A program made the position numbers and the translations under genes. A stretch of DNA of 64,000 bases from Chloroflexota bacterium. GTDB lineage: Bacteria > Chloroflexota > Anaerolineae > Anaerolineales > Villigracilaceae. The stretch covers positions 1 to 64,000 of the forward strand of contig JACRBL010000013.1 in NCBI GenBank assembly GCA_016234485.1, read 5' to 3'. This document shows positions 19,083-26,549 of this stretch, piece by piece; positions within the stretch are counted from its first letter, which is position 1; each line of letters starts with the position of its first letter. The notes beneath the pieces were generated by a model. It did not search any database. It was given only the letters and a program-made list of their open reading frames with translations, and was not told the DNA's origin.

Positions 19083-19140
19083 TTGACAAAAAATCAATGG
19101 GGGCTATAATGCGGTTAGTTTGTTGCCCCAACATACTAAC
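19083..19140 (+). promoter_or_regulatory. Consensus promoter plus 27-bp operator palindrome (ROK gene 2)
   Basis: TTGACA (19083-19088), 16-base spacer, TATAAT (19105-19110): a perfect sigma-70-type promoter. Four bases later begins a palindrome with arms GTTAGTTTGTTG (19114-19125) and CAACATACTAAC (19129-19140), 11 of 12 paired, spacer CCC. It covers the expected start of transcription and ends one base before the ATG, an ideal repressor site and also a hairpin that would hide the start codon. Confidence 0.75.
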
Positions 19141-19141
19141 T

Positions 19142-20374
19142 ATGCCCAAAAACACCCTTGACCAGGCTTTCCTACGCGAGACCAACCTGTCCGCCGTGTT
19201 GCGGTTGATACAGGCGCAAGCCCCCATATCCCGCGCGCAACTGGCGGTGGCGACGGGACTGAACAAATCCACCGTTTCCAGCCTGGTGGACGAATTGATC
19301 GAACGCCATCTGGTCCACGAGATCGGGTTGAACTCCGCGGGGACTGGCCGCCCCGCCACCCTGTTGGAAATTGATCCGTTTGGCGGTCACATCATCGGCC
19401 TCGAACTCGGCGTGGACTTTGTCTCGGTGGGCATCGCAGATTTCAGCGGGGACCTGGTCTGGCAACGCAAAGAGGATGCCGATCCCGCGCAGGGTCAAGA
19501 TAGTATGTTGGCGCAGGCTCTGCATCTGGTCAAGGATGCGATCGCGATTGGAAAGAAAAAAGGCTACCGCTTTTTGGGTATGGGTCTCGCCACGCCAGGC
19601 ACAGTGGACTTGAAAGAGGGCGTGCTGATCTTCGCGCCCAACCTGCATTGGAAAGACGTCCCTTTCCGAAAGATATTCTCGGAAGCCACAAAACTCAAAA
19701 CCCATATTGACAACGACGCCAACGCGGCCGCCATCGGCGAGCATTTATTTGGCAGCGCGCGCTTTACGCGTGATTTCATTTTTGTGTTCGCGGGCGTGGG
19801 CATTGGCGGCGGACTGTTCTTGAATGGCAAGTTGTATCGCGGCAAGAACGGCTACGCGGGCGAGATCGGCCACTCCCCCATCATGGCTGACCATTCGCAG
19901 ACCCCCTGTCATTGCGGAAACCGCGGCTGTTGGGAAACCCATGCCAACCAATTCTCGATCATCCAACGCGTGCGGGCGCGCCTCGAAGTAAAGCGCGATA
20001 GCATTATTCCAAAACTGATGGCGGACGCGCATGCCCCGCTCTCGATCGCGCTGATCAAACAGGCCGCGGACGCCGGGGACCAGGAGGCCGCCTCATCGTT
20101 CGCTGAAGCGGGCCGCGCCATGGGACAGGGCTTCGCGGGGCTGGTCAACATCTTCAACCCCGACAAGATCATCCTCGGAGGGCCGTTGAGCATCGCCGGA
20201 GAATACCTCCTGCCCGCCATCCATGAAGTCATTCCGCATCACACCCTTCCAGAAATTGACCAGCAGGCCGAAGTGATTCTGTCCTCGTTTGGACCGAACG
20301 CCAGCCTGATTGGAGCAATTGCAATCGTCGTGGACGATGTGTTATCTCATCCAACCCAGGTTGAAAGGAGGTGA
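19142..20374 (+). CDS. ROK-family transcriptional repressor (second copy)
   Basis: A 410-residue ROK regulator: winged helix-turn-helix at about residues 15-65 (ISRAQLAVATGLNKSTVSSLVDELIERHLV), then the sugar-kinase-like fold with GLELGVDFVSVGIAD, GLATPGTVD, IDNDANAAAIGEH, GVGIGGGLFLNGKLYRG and zinc motif CHCGNRGCWE. The frame extends to 19097, but that would lie inside the promoter, so the ATG at 19142 is taken; no ribosome binding site is visible because an operator palindrome fills that place. The gene ends in AGGAGGTGA, an unused perfect ribosome binding sequence. It likely controls the transporter genes 20456-23646. Confidence 0.9.
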   Translation: MPKNTLDQAFLRETNLSAVLRLIQAQAPISRAQLAVATGLNKSTVSSLVDELIERHLVHEIGLNSAGTGRPATLLEIDPFGGHIIGLELGVDFVSVGIADFSGDLVWQRKEDADPAQGQDSMLAQALHLVKDAIAIGKKKGYRFLGMGLATPGTVDLKEGVLIFAPNLHWKDVPFRKIFSEATKLKTHIDNDANAAAIGEHLFGSARFTRDFIFVFAGVGIGGGLFLNGKLYRGKNGYAGEIGHSPIMADHSQTPCHCGNRGCWETHANQFSIIQRVRARLEVKRDSIIPKLMADAHAPLSIALIKQAADAGDQEAASSFAEAGRAMGQGFAGLVNIFNPDKIILGGPLSIAGEYLLPAIHEVIPHHTLPEIDQQAEVILSSFGPNASLIGAIAIVVDDVLSHPTQVERR

Positions 20375-20455
20375 GGCCCTGCATAGCATAACTCCCTGAT
20401 AAAAACCACTGTCCATTTTATTCAATTCAAATCAACCCTTTCAAAGGAGAGAAGA

Positions 20456-21706
20456 ATGAACAAGAAGATTTTCGCTCTGTTGAGCGTACTGATGATCGCC
20501 TCGCTCGCGCTTGCGGCATGCGGCGGCGGCGCCAAGAAAGTGGAAGTGTTTTCGTGGTGGACGGGCGGCGGCGAAGCGGCTGGCCTCGATGCCATGATCA
20601 AGATCTTCAACGCCAAGTACCCCAGCGTTGAATTCATCAACGCCGCGGTCGCGGGTGGCGCTGGCACCAATGCGCGTGCCGTGCTGGCTACCCGCCTGCA
20701 GGCTGGCGACCCGCCTGATAGCTGGCAGGGACACGCCGGCCAGGAATTGATCGGTACCTACGTGGCCGGCAAGCAGATCCAGCCGTTGAACGATCTCTAC
20801 GAAGCTGAAGGCTGGCTCGATGTCATGCCCGAGACGCTCATCCCGCTCATCTCGCAGGATGGCAACATCTACTCGGTGCCTGTGAACATCCACCGCGCCA
20901 ACGTGATGTGGTACAACCCGAAAGTCCTCGCGGATAACGGCGTTGCCGTCCCCACCACCATGGACGAGTGGCTCGCGGCCATGGACACCCTCAAAGCGGC
21001 TGGCGTCACCCCGCTCGCCCTCGGCGAACAGTGGACGAAGTTGCACCTGATGGAAACCGTCCTGCTTGGCTCCCTCGGCGCCGACAAATACAATGGTCTG
21101 TGGGATGGCTCCACCGACTGGGGCTCCGCTGAAGTGACTGCCGCGCTGGAGAACTACGCCAAGGTGTTGACCTACACCAACAGCGACTCCACCTCCCTCT
21201 CGTGGCAGGATGCCGCCCAACTCGTCATCAACGGCGACGCGGCTTTCAACGTCATGGGCGACTGGGCCGCTGGCTACTTCATCGAGCTTGGCAAAACCGC
21301 CATGACTGACTACGGCTGGGCTCCCGTCCCTGGCACGGTCGGCGTCTTCCAGTTCCTATCCGACTCCTTCGTGTTGGCCGTTGGCGCGCCGAACGAGGAA
21401 GCCGCCATGGACTGGCTGAAGGTGGCTGGCTCGAAGGAAGGTCAGGAAGCTTTCAATCCCGTGAAGGGCTCCATCTGCGCCCGCACCGACTGCGACAAGT
21501 CGCTGTTCGGTGAGTACCTCCAGTCCGCCATGGACGATTGGTCCAGCAACGTGGTCGTCGGCTCGCTGACCCACGGCGTGGTGGCGAACGACTCCTGGAA
21601 ATCCGAGATCGACACCGCTCTCGGCTTGTTCATCCAGGATGGCGATCTGGCCAAGTTCCAGGCCGCGCTGGTTGCCGCGTGCGCCGCGTCTGGTCCCTGC
21701 AAGTAA
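20456..21706 (+). CDS. ABC transporter sugar-binding lipoprotein (glucose/mannose type)
   Basis: A 416-residue solute-binding lipoprotein; signal peptide with lipobox LAAC and lipidation at Cys22. FSWWTGGGEAAGLDAMIKIFNAKYP, ATRLQAGDPPDSWQGHAGQEL, VPVNIHRANVMWYNP and GDWAAGYF are the landmark segments of the glucose/mannose-binding group known from Thermus and Pseudomonas (GtsA-like). Two Cys near the end (CARTDCDKS) and a C-terminal CAASGPCK may form disulfides. AAAGGAG precedes the ATG. A terminator and a repeat separate it from its permeases. Confidence 0.92.
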   Translation: MNKKIFALLSVLMIASLALAACGGGAKKVEVFSWWTGGGEAAGLDAMIKIFNAKYPSVEFINAAVAGGAGTNARAVLATRLQAGDPPDSWQGHAGQELIGTYVAGKQIQPLNDLYEAEGWLDVMPETLIPLISQDGNIYSVPVNIHRANVMWYNPKVLADNGVAVPTTMDEWLAAMDTLKAAGVTPLALGEQWTKLHLMETVLLGSLGADKYNGLWDGSTDWGSAEVTAALENYAKVLTYTNSDSTSLSWQDAAQLVINGDAAFNVMGDWAAGYFIELGKTAMTDYGWAPVPGTVGVFQFLSDSFVLAVGAPNEEAAMDWLKVAGSKEGQEAFNPVKGSICARTDCDKSLFGEYLQSAMDDWSSNVVVGSLTHGVVANDSWKSEIDTALGLFIQDGDLAKFQAALVAACAASGPCK

Positions 21707-21720
21707 AAGCCTAGTACAAT

Positions 21721-21765
21721 ATGGAGGCTCCGTCGAAGCTCGGCGGAGCCTCCATTCGTTTTTTG
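21721..21765 (+). terminator. Hairpin terminator after binding protein 2
   Basis: Arms ATGGAGGCTCCG (21721-21732) and CGGAGCCTCCAT (21744-21755) pair perfectly and are followed by TCGTTTTTTG. Like the terminator at 11524 it sits between binding-protein and permease genes. Confidence 0.85.
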
Positions 21766-21794
21766 AGACTCGCTACCGTATAATACGAGTAATT

Positions 21795-21882
21795 CCGTCA
21801 CTGCGAGGAGGGCGGTTTTCCCGACGAAGCAGTCCCCGTGTCGAAAGGAGATTGCTTCGGGAAGAACGCCCTCGCAATGACG
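21795..21882. repeat. 90-bp inverted repeat element (copy 2, reversed)
   Basis: An 88-base element with ends CCGTCACTGCGAGG and CCTCGCAATGACG-like. The two arms differ in length: the long arm carries extra triplets (GAGGAGGGCG, CCGACGAAGC), the short arm has GAGGGCG and CCGAAGC. Here the long arm is on the left, so this copy is reversed relative to those at 11597, 24726 and 57980. It lies 46 bases before a permease gene. Confidence 0.75.
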
Positions 21883-21928
21883 CAATGGCGGGTGTACGGT
21901 AGAGAATTACAAAAAAAAGAGGCCAGGC

Positions 21929-22816
21929 ATGTTTAAAGACAAGGATCGCTATCTTTCGATCGTTCTCATTTCTCCATCCATCATTGCCGTTCTGATCTTC
22001 ATTTATGGATTCATCGCCTGGTCGGTGCGCGTTTCTTTGAGCGAGTGGAAGGGACTGACTCCCGATTACACCTTCGCCAAACTGAACAACTACATCAACC
22101 TGTTCTCCGATCCGCGCTTTCAGGTGGACATTCGCAACACGTTGATCTTCACGGGGGTATTCGTGGTGGGAAGCATAGTCCTTGGGTTCTTCATGGCCGT
22201 CATGCTCGATCAGGGACTGAAAGGCGAGGGCTTCTTCCGCAGTCTCTTCCTCTTCCCGATGGCAATCTCCTACATTGTGACGGGCGTGGTCTGGCGCTGG
22301 CTGATGAACCCCGCCGAGGGAGATCGCATCAGCGGCTTGAACCTGTTGTTCTCCAACCTCAACCTGGACTTTCTTATCAACAAGTGGCACACCACCGAGA
22401 CGTGGGGCATCGCGGCCATCGCGCTGGCGGCCATCTGGCAGATGTCTGGCTACACCATGGCGCTTTACCTGGCAGGCTTGCGCTCCATTCCCATCGAGTT
22501 GCGCGAGGCCGCCCAAATTGATGGCGCGACCGAACTGCAAATCTACCGCCACATCATGCTCCCCCTCCTCGCCCCCGTCACGCTCTCGGCGCTTATCATC
22601 CTTGGGCACATGTCGCTCAAAGTCTTCGACTTGATCGTGGCAGTGGCAGGCAAACAACTCCCGCTGGACGTGCCCGCCATCTACATGTGGCAGACCACCT
22701 TCGACGGTCTCTTCTATGGACGCGGCGCCGCCATCGGCATCCTCCTGCTCATCAGCGTTGCGGTTTTGATCATCCCCTACATCCGCTACACTCTCAAGAC
22801 GGAGACGCAGGCATGA
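21929..22816 (+). CDS. ABC sugar permease (glucose/mannose type, GtsB-like)
   Basis: A 295-residue permease with six membrane segments. The motif EAAQIDGATELQIYRHIMLPLL is the ATPase-contact loop. The short N-terminus with no long periplasmic loop, and the phrase SLSEWKGLTPDYTFAKLNNYI, fit the glucose/mannose-type permeases rather than MalF. AGAGG lies about 9 bases before the ATG. Its stop overlaps the next gene in ATGA. Confidence 0.92.
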   Translation: MFKDKDRYLSIVLISPSIIAVLIFIYGFIAWSVRVSLSEWKGLTPDYTFAKLNNYINLFSDPRFQVDIRNTLIFTGVFVVGSIVLGFFMAVMLDQGLKGEGFFRSLFLFPMAISYIVTGVVWRWLMNPAEGDRISGLNLLFSNLNLDFLINKWHTTETWGIAAIALAAIWQMSGYTMALYLAGLRSIPIELREAAQIDGATELQIYRHIMLPLLAPVTLSALIILGHMSLKVFDLIVAVAGKQLPLDVPAIYMWQTTFDGLFYGRGAAIGILLLISVAVLIIPYIRYTLKTETQA

Positions 22817-23646
22817 AGACCAAATTCCGCATCGGCAAAAACTGGCTCTACATCCCGTTGATCGCGCTGGCGATCTTCTACCTGCTCCCCATGTACGTAA
22901 TGTTGGTAACAGGTTTCAAGAGTTTTGAAGAGATCGACCTGCAAACCATGTGGAACCTGCCACGCGGCCTCGCCCTCGACAATTACATCGAGGCCTACGG
23001 GTCGCTGGCTCCCTCACTCTGGAACAGTTTCCTCATGGTCATTCCCGCCGCGGCCATCTCCTCCATGCTCGGCTCGCTGAATGGCTTCATCCTCGCCAAG
23101 TGGAAATTCCGGGGCGCCGATTTCATTTTCCCCTTCATCCTCTTCGGGATGTTCATCCCATATCAAAGTATCCTCATCCCGCTGGTGGTTTTCGTCAACG
23201 CCACCTTGCGGCCGCTGGGATTGGGCGGCATCCCTGCCCTCGTCATCGCCCACGTCATCTACGGCATCCCGATCACCACGCTCACCTTCCGCAACTACTA
23301 CGCCTCGCTTCCGCAGGAATTGCTCGAAGCCGCCAAAATAGACGGCGCTGACATGCTGGGCATCTACCGTTGGATCCTGCTCCCCATCTCGATCCCCAGT
23401 TTCGTGGTGGTGCTGATCTGGCAATTCACCTCCGCGTGGAATGACTTCCTCTTCGCAGTGGTACTTACGAGCAACCGCTCCTGGCCGATCACGGTGGCGC
23501 TCAACAACATGGCAGGCAGTCAGATCATCTCATGGAACGTGCAGATGGCAGGCTCGCTCCTCGCCGCGCTCCCCACCCTGTTGGTTTACATCTTCCTCGG
23601 CCGTTACTTCCTGCGCGGGCTTCTGGCAGGCTCGCTCAAGGGATAG
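22813..23646 (+). CDS. ABC sugar permease (glucose/mannose type, GtsC-like)
   Basis: A 277-residue permease, starting at the ATG that overlaps the upstream stop (ATGA), so the two are translationally coupled. The six-helix core carries EAAKIDGADMLGIYRWILLPIS, and the C-terminus ends GRYFLRGLLAGSLKG as in GtsC relatives. With the products of 20456 and 21929, and an ATPase from elsewhere (perhaps 9149), it should import a monosaccharide or small sugar. Confidence 0.93.
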   Translation: MKTKFRIGKNWLYIPLIALAIFYLLPMYVMLVTGFKSFEEIDLQTMWNLPRGLALDNYIEAYGSLAPSLWNSFLMVIPAAAISSMLGSLNGFILAKWKFRGADFIFPFILFGMFIPYQSILIPLVVFVNATLRPLGLGGIPALVIAHVIYGIPITTLTFRNYYASLPQELLEAAKIDGADMLGIYRWILLPISIPSFVVVLIWQFTSAWNDFLFAVVLTSNRSWPITVALNNMAGSQIISWNVQMAGSLLAALPTLLVYIFLGRYFLRGLLAGSLKG

Positions 23647-23665
23647 ATCGAATCTCGCTTCCTCT

Positions 23666-23703
23666 CAGACCTGGCTTCCTCACCGAACCAGGTCTGATTT
23701 TTA
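23666..23703 (+). terminator. Hairpin terminator after permease operon
   Basis: Arms CAGACCTGG (23666-23674) and CCAGGTCTG (23688-23696) with a 13-base loop, followed by ATTTTTA. It ends the glucose-type transport genes; the oxidoreductase gene begins 13 bases later with its own ribosome binding site. Confidence 0.75.
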
Positions 23704-23715
23704 TCAGGAGATCCT

Positions 23716-24696
23716 ATGACTGAACGACCGCTCAACTGGGGACTACTCTCGACCGCGCGCATCAACCGCGCGTTGATTCACCCCCTCAACGCATCCAAAC
23801 GAACCCGCCTGCTGGGCGCGGCCTCGCGGACTCAATCCTCCGCCGACGCGTACGCCCGCGAGTGGAAGATTCCCCGCGCCTACGGAAGTTACGAAGCCCT
23901 GCTCGCCGATCCCGAAATAGACGTGGTCTACAACCCGCTCCCCAATCACATCCACGCCGAGTGGACGATTAAGGCCCTGCGCGCGGGCAAGCATGTGCTG
24001 TGCGAAAAACCGTTCGCGTTGACTCTCGCCGAAGTGGACGCGATGATCGCCGCCTCGCGCGAAACAGGAAAAGTGTTGGCCGAAGCATTCATGTACCGTC
24101 ACCACCCGCAGACGCTGAAAGTGAAGGAACTCGTGGATAGCGGAGCCCTCGGCAAACTGCAACTCATCAAAGGCGCGTTCACCTTTACATTGACACGCGA
24201 GGGGAACTTCCGCAATATCAAAGAGATGGGCGGCGGAAGCATTTGGGACGTGGGCTGTTACCCCATCTCCTACGCGCGCCTGCTGGCGGGCGAACCAACC
24301 GAAGTGTTTGGCTGGCAGGTTGAAGGTCAAGGAGGAAGCGACGTGAGTTTCTTCGGCCAGATGCGCTTCGCGGACAGTGTCCACGCGCAATTCGATTCGG
24401 GCTTCCAATCCCCCTTCCGAAGTTACATCGAGATCGTCGGCTCCGAAGCGACCTTGAGCGTCCCTGTCCCATTCAAACCTGGGTTGAAAAACGACATCTT
24501 CCTCACACGCGGCGACCAGACCGAAACCATCCACATCAAGGGGGAGGAACTTTACATGGGCGAAGTGGACGACATGTGCGACGCCATCCTGCTCGGCAAG
24601 CCAACGCGCATGTCGCTCGAAGACAGCCGCGGCAACGTGGCGGCCATCCTTGCTCTTTTGCAATCCGCCGAGACGGGGATGCCAGTGAAAATGTAA
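23716..24696 (+). CDS. Gfo/Idh/MocA-family oxidoreductase
   Basis: A 326-residue NAD(P)-dependent sugar dehydrogenase-like protein. The N-terminal Rossmann domain (about 1-120) has GLLSTARINRAL, VVYNPLPNHIHAEWTIKALRAGKHVLCEKPFAL (the EKP lysine motif), and the C-terminal alpha/beta domain has GGGSIWDVGCYPISYARLL, whose Asp-x-x-x-Tyr pattern matches trans-dihydrodiol and glucose-fructose oxidoreductase relatives. The first glycine loop is atypical (GLLSTA rather than GxGxxG). AGGAG lies 5 bases before the ATG. Position after a sugar permease operon suggests it oxidises an imported sugar. Confidence 0.88.
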   Translation: MTERPLNWGLLSTARINRALIHPLNASKRTRLLGAASRTQSSADAYAREWKIPRAYGSYEALLADPEIDVVYNPLPNHIHAEWTIKALRAGKHVLCEKPFALTLAEVDAMIAASRETGKVLAEAFMYRHHPQTLKVKELVDSGALGKLQLIKGAFTFTLTREGNFRNIKEMGGGSIWDVGCYPISYARLLAGEPTEVFGWQVEGQGGSDVSFFGQMRFADSVHAQFDSGFQSPFRSYIEIVGSEATLSVPVPFKPGLKNDIFLTRGDQTETIHIKGEELYMGEVDDMCDAILLGKPTRMSLEDSRGNVAAILALLQSAETGMPVKM

Positions 24697-24725
24697 ATTT
24701 TCTAGAGTACAAACCCGAATAAATT

Positions 24726-24816
24726 CCGTCATTGCGAGGGCGATCTCCCCGAAGCAATCTCCTCTCGCCGCGCGGGGATTGCTTCGTCGGGAAGAGCGCC
24801 CTCCTCGCAATGACGG
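24726..24816. repeat. 90-bp inverted repeat element (copy 3)
   Basis: Left short arm CCGTCATTGCGAGGGCG, inner GAAGCAATCTCC / GGGGATTGCTTC and right long arm CGTCGGGAAGAGCGCCCTCC with TCGCAATGACGG. Same orientation as copies at 11597 and 57980. It lies 57 bases before the GH13 gene. Confidence 0.8.
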
Positions 24817-24872
24817 ACGAATGTACAGCAGTAAAGTTATAATTACGTCATCCCACTTCAAGGACACCCCCC

Positions 24873-26363
24873 ATGCACACCCCCGACTGGGTACAAGACG
24901 CCATCTTTTACCAAATTTTCCCCGACCGTTTCGCCAAAAGCAAACGCAATCCCGCCTCCTCGATGCAATTTGAGCCGTGGGATTCCGCCCCCACCTATCA
25001 CGGATTCAAAGGCGGCGACCTCTACGGCGTGGCCGAGAAATTAGACTACCTGCATAACCTCGGCATCAACGCCATCTATTTGAATCCCATCTTTTCTTCG
25101 GCCAGCAATCACCGCTACCACACCTACGATTTCTACAACGTGGATCCGCTTCTCGGCGGCAACGACGCGCTTAAGGTTTTGCTCGCGGAAGCCCACCAGC
25201 GCGGCATGAAAGTCGTTCTCGACGGCGTGTTCAACCACGCTTCGCGCGGCATCTGGCAATTCCATCACGTGTTGGAATCGGGCGCCGGCTCGCCTTACAA
25301 AGACTGGTTCCATTTCAACGAAGATCATCTGCTCGGCAAAAAACATTGGGGCGCGTATCCCACCAAGGAAGAAGAAAAAGCCATTCAGCGCGACGGCACA
25401 TTAAAAGCCATCGGCTACCAGGGCTGGTGGAATTTGCCCGCCCTGCCCAAGTTCAACACCAAAACGCCCGCCGTGCGCGCCTTCCTCTTCGACATCGCCG
25501 AGCATTGGATCAAGTTCGGCATTGACGGTTGGCGGTTGGACGTGCCAGGCGAAATTGACGACGACTCGTTTTGGCAGGAATTCCGCCGCCGCGTGCGCGC
25601 CCTCAACGGCGACGCGTACATCGTGGGCGAGATCTGGCACGAGTCTCAGCGCTGGTTGCAAGGCGACCAGTTCGACGCGGTGATGAATTACCTCGTCACC
25701 GCCGCTTCGCTGAGTTTCTTCGGCGCGCGCACGTTGGATTTGAAAGTGGCGCACGAAGCGGGCGGCATCAAGGAACGCGTCCACGCGATGGACGCGCTGG
25801 CCTTCGCCAACGAAGTGGATCGCATCCAGAATCTTTACCGGCCCGAAGTCACCCGCTCGCAACTTAACCTGCTCGACAGCCACGACATGCCGCGCTTCCT
25901 CTCGTGCGTGGGCGGCGACAAGTCCGCGCTCAAACTGGCCTGGCTCTTCATCCTCGCCATCCCTGGCGCGCCCTGCATCTATTACGGCGACGAGATCGGC
26001 GTGGACGGCAGGCACGACCCCGAGTGCCGCAAATCCTTCCCGTGGGACGAGGCAAAATGGGACCGCGACCTGCTCGACTATTTGAAGACCGCCATCTCGC
26101 TTCGCAAGACTCACCCCTCGCTTCGCCGCGGGACGTTCAGCCGTCTCTGGTCTGCGGACGGGGTCTACGCCTTCGGGCGCGCGCACGCGGGCGAGTCGCT
26201 CGTGGTGGCGTTCAACGCGTCAGAATCGCCGCGCCCGCTCGAAGTCTCGTATGAAGCGAAGAGGAAACCAAAGGCGTTGTTCGGCCAGCCGTCGGATATC
26301 GAATCGAAAGGCGGCAAGGTCAAGTTCACCATCCCCGCGCGCAGTGGCGTTGTGCTGGGATAG
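24873..26363 (+). CDS. GH13 neopullulanase/cyclomaltodextrinase-like glycosidase, cytoplasmic
   Basis: A 496-residue alpha-amylase-family enzyme with no signal peptide, so it acts inside the cell on imported oligosaccharides. Region I DGVFNHASRG, region II GWRLDVPGEI (nucleophile Asp223), region III VGEIWHESQ (acid/base Glu253) and region IV LLDSHDMPR (Asp338). IFYQIFPDRFAKSKRNP and the YPTKEEE loop are typical of neopullulanase and maltogenic amylase (GH13_20/21), but the N-terminal CBM34 domain used for dimer formation is absent. AAGGA lies about 9 bases before the ATG. It complements the extracellular amylase at 13823. Confidence 0.92.
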   Translation: MHTPDWVQDAIFYQIFPDRFAKSKRNPASSMQFEPWDSAPTYHGFKGGDLYGVAEKLDYLHNLGINAIYLNPIFSSASNHRYHTYDFYNVDPLLGGNDALKVLLAEAHQRGMKVVLDGVFNHASRGIWQFHHVLESGAGSPYKDWFHFNEDHLLGKKHWGAYPTKEEEKAIQRDGTLKAIGYQGWWNLPALPKFNTKTPAVRAFLFDIAEHWIKFGIDGWRLDVPGEIDDDSFWQEFRRRVRALNGDAYIVGEIWHESQRWLQGDQFDAVMNYLVTAASLSFFGARTLDLKVAHEAGGIKERVHAMDALAFANEVDRIQNLYRPEVTRSQLNLLDSHDMPRFLSCVGGDKSALKLAWLFILAIPGAPCIYYGDEIGVDGRHDPECRKSFPWDEAKWDRDLLDYLKTAISLRKTHPSLRRGTFSRLWSADGVYAFGRAHAGESLVVAFNASESPRPLEVSYEAKRKPKALFGQPSDIESKGGKVKFTIPARSGVVLG

Positions 26364-26382
26364 CGTTCTTGTGTTCTCCCAT

Positions 26383-26450
26383 GTTCACCCAGCAGTTGAA
26401 CTGCTGGGTGAACCAAAATACCGCAAGATAAATCTTGCGGTATTTAATTT
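26383..26450 (+). terminator. Two hairpins in series after GH13 gene
   Basis: The first hairpin (26383-26413) has a perfect 14-bp stem with the core GCAGT-TGA-ACTGC, one of a family seen elsewhere in the window. The second (26416-26445) has perfect arms AAATACCGCAAGAT and ATCTTGCGGTATTT with a 2-base loop, followed by AATTT. The second is a likely terminator. The rest of the 186-base gap holds only the next ribosome binding site. Confidence 0.7.
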
Positions 26451-26549
26451 AAAAGTTGGCGTTTTTTGGCAGTTCAACCATGTCATCACGTGATAAATTC
26501 ATAACCAAAGGATTTCATCCGTGTTTCCATTGATGAAAAGGAGCGCCAC

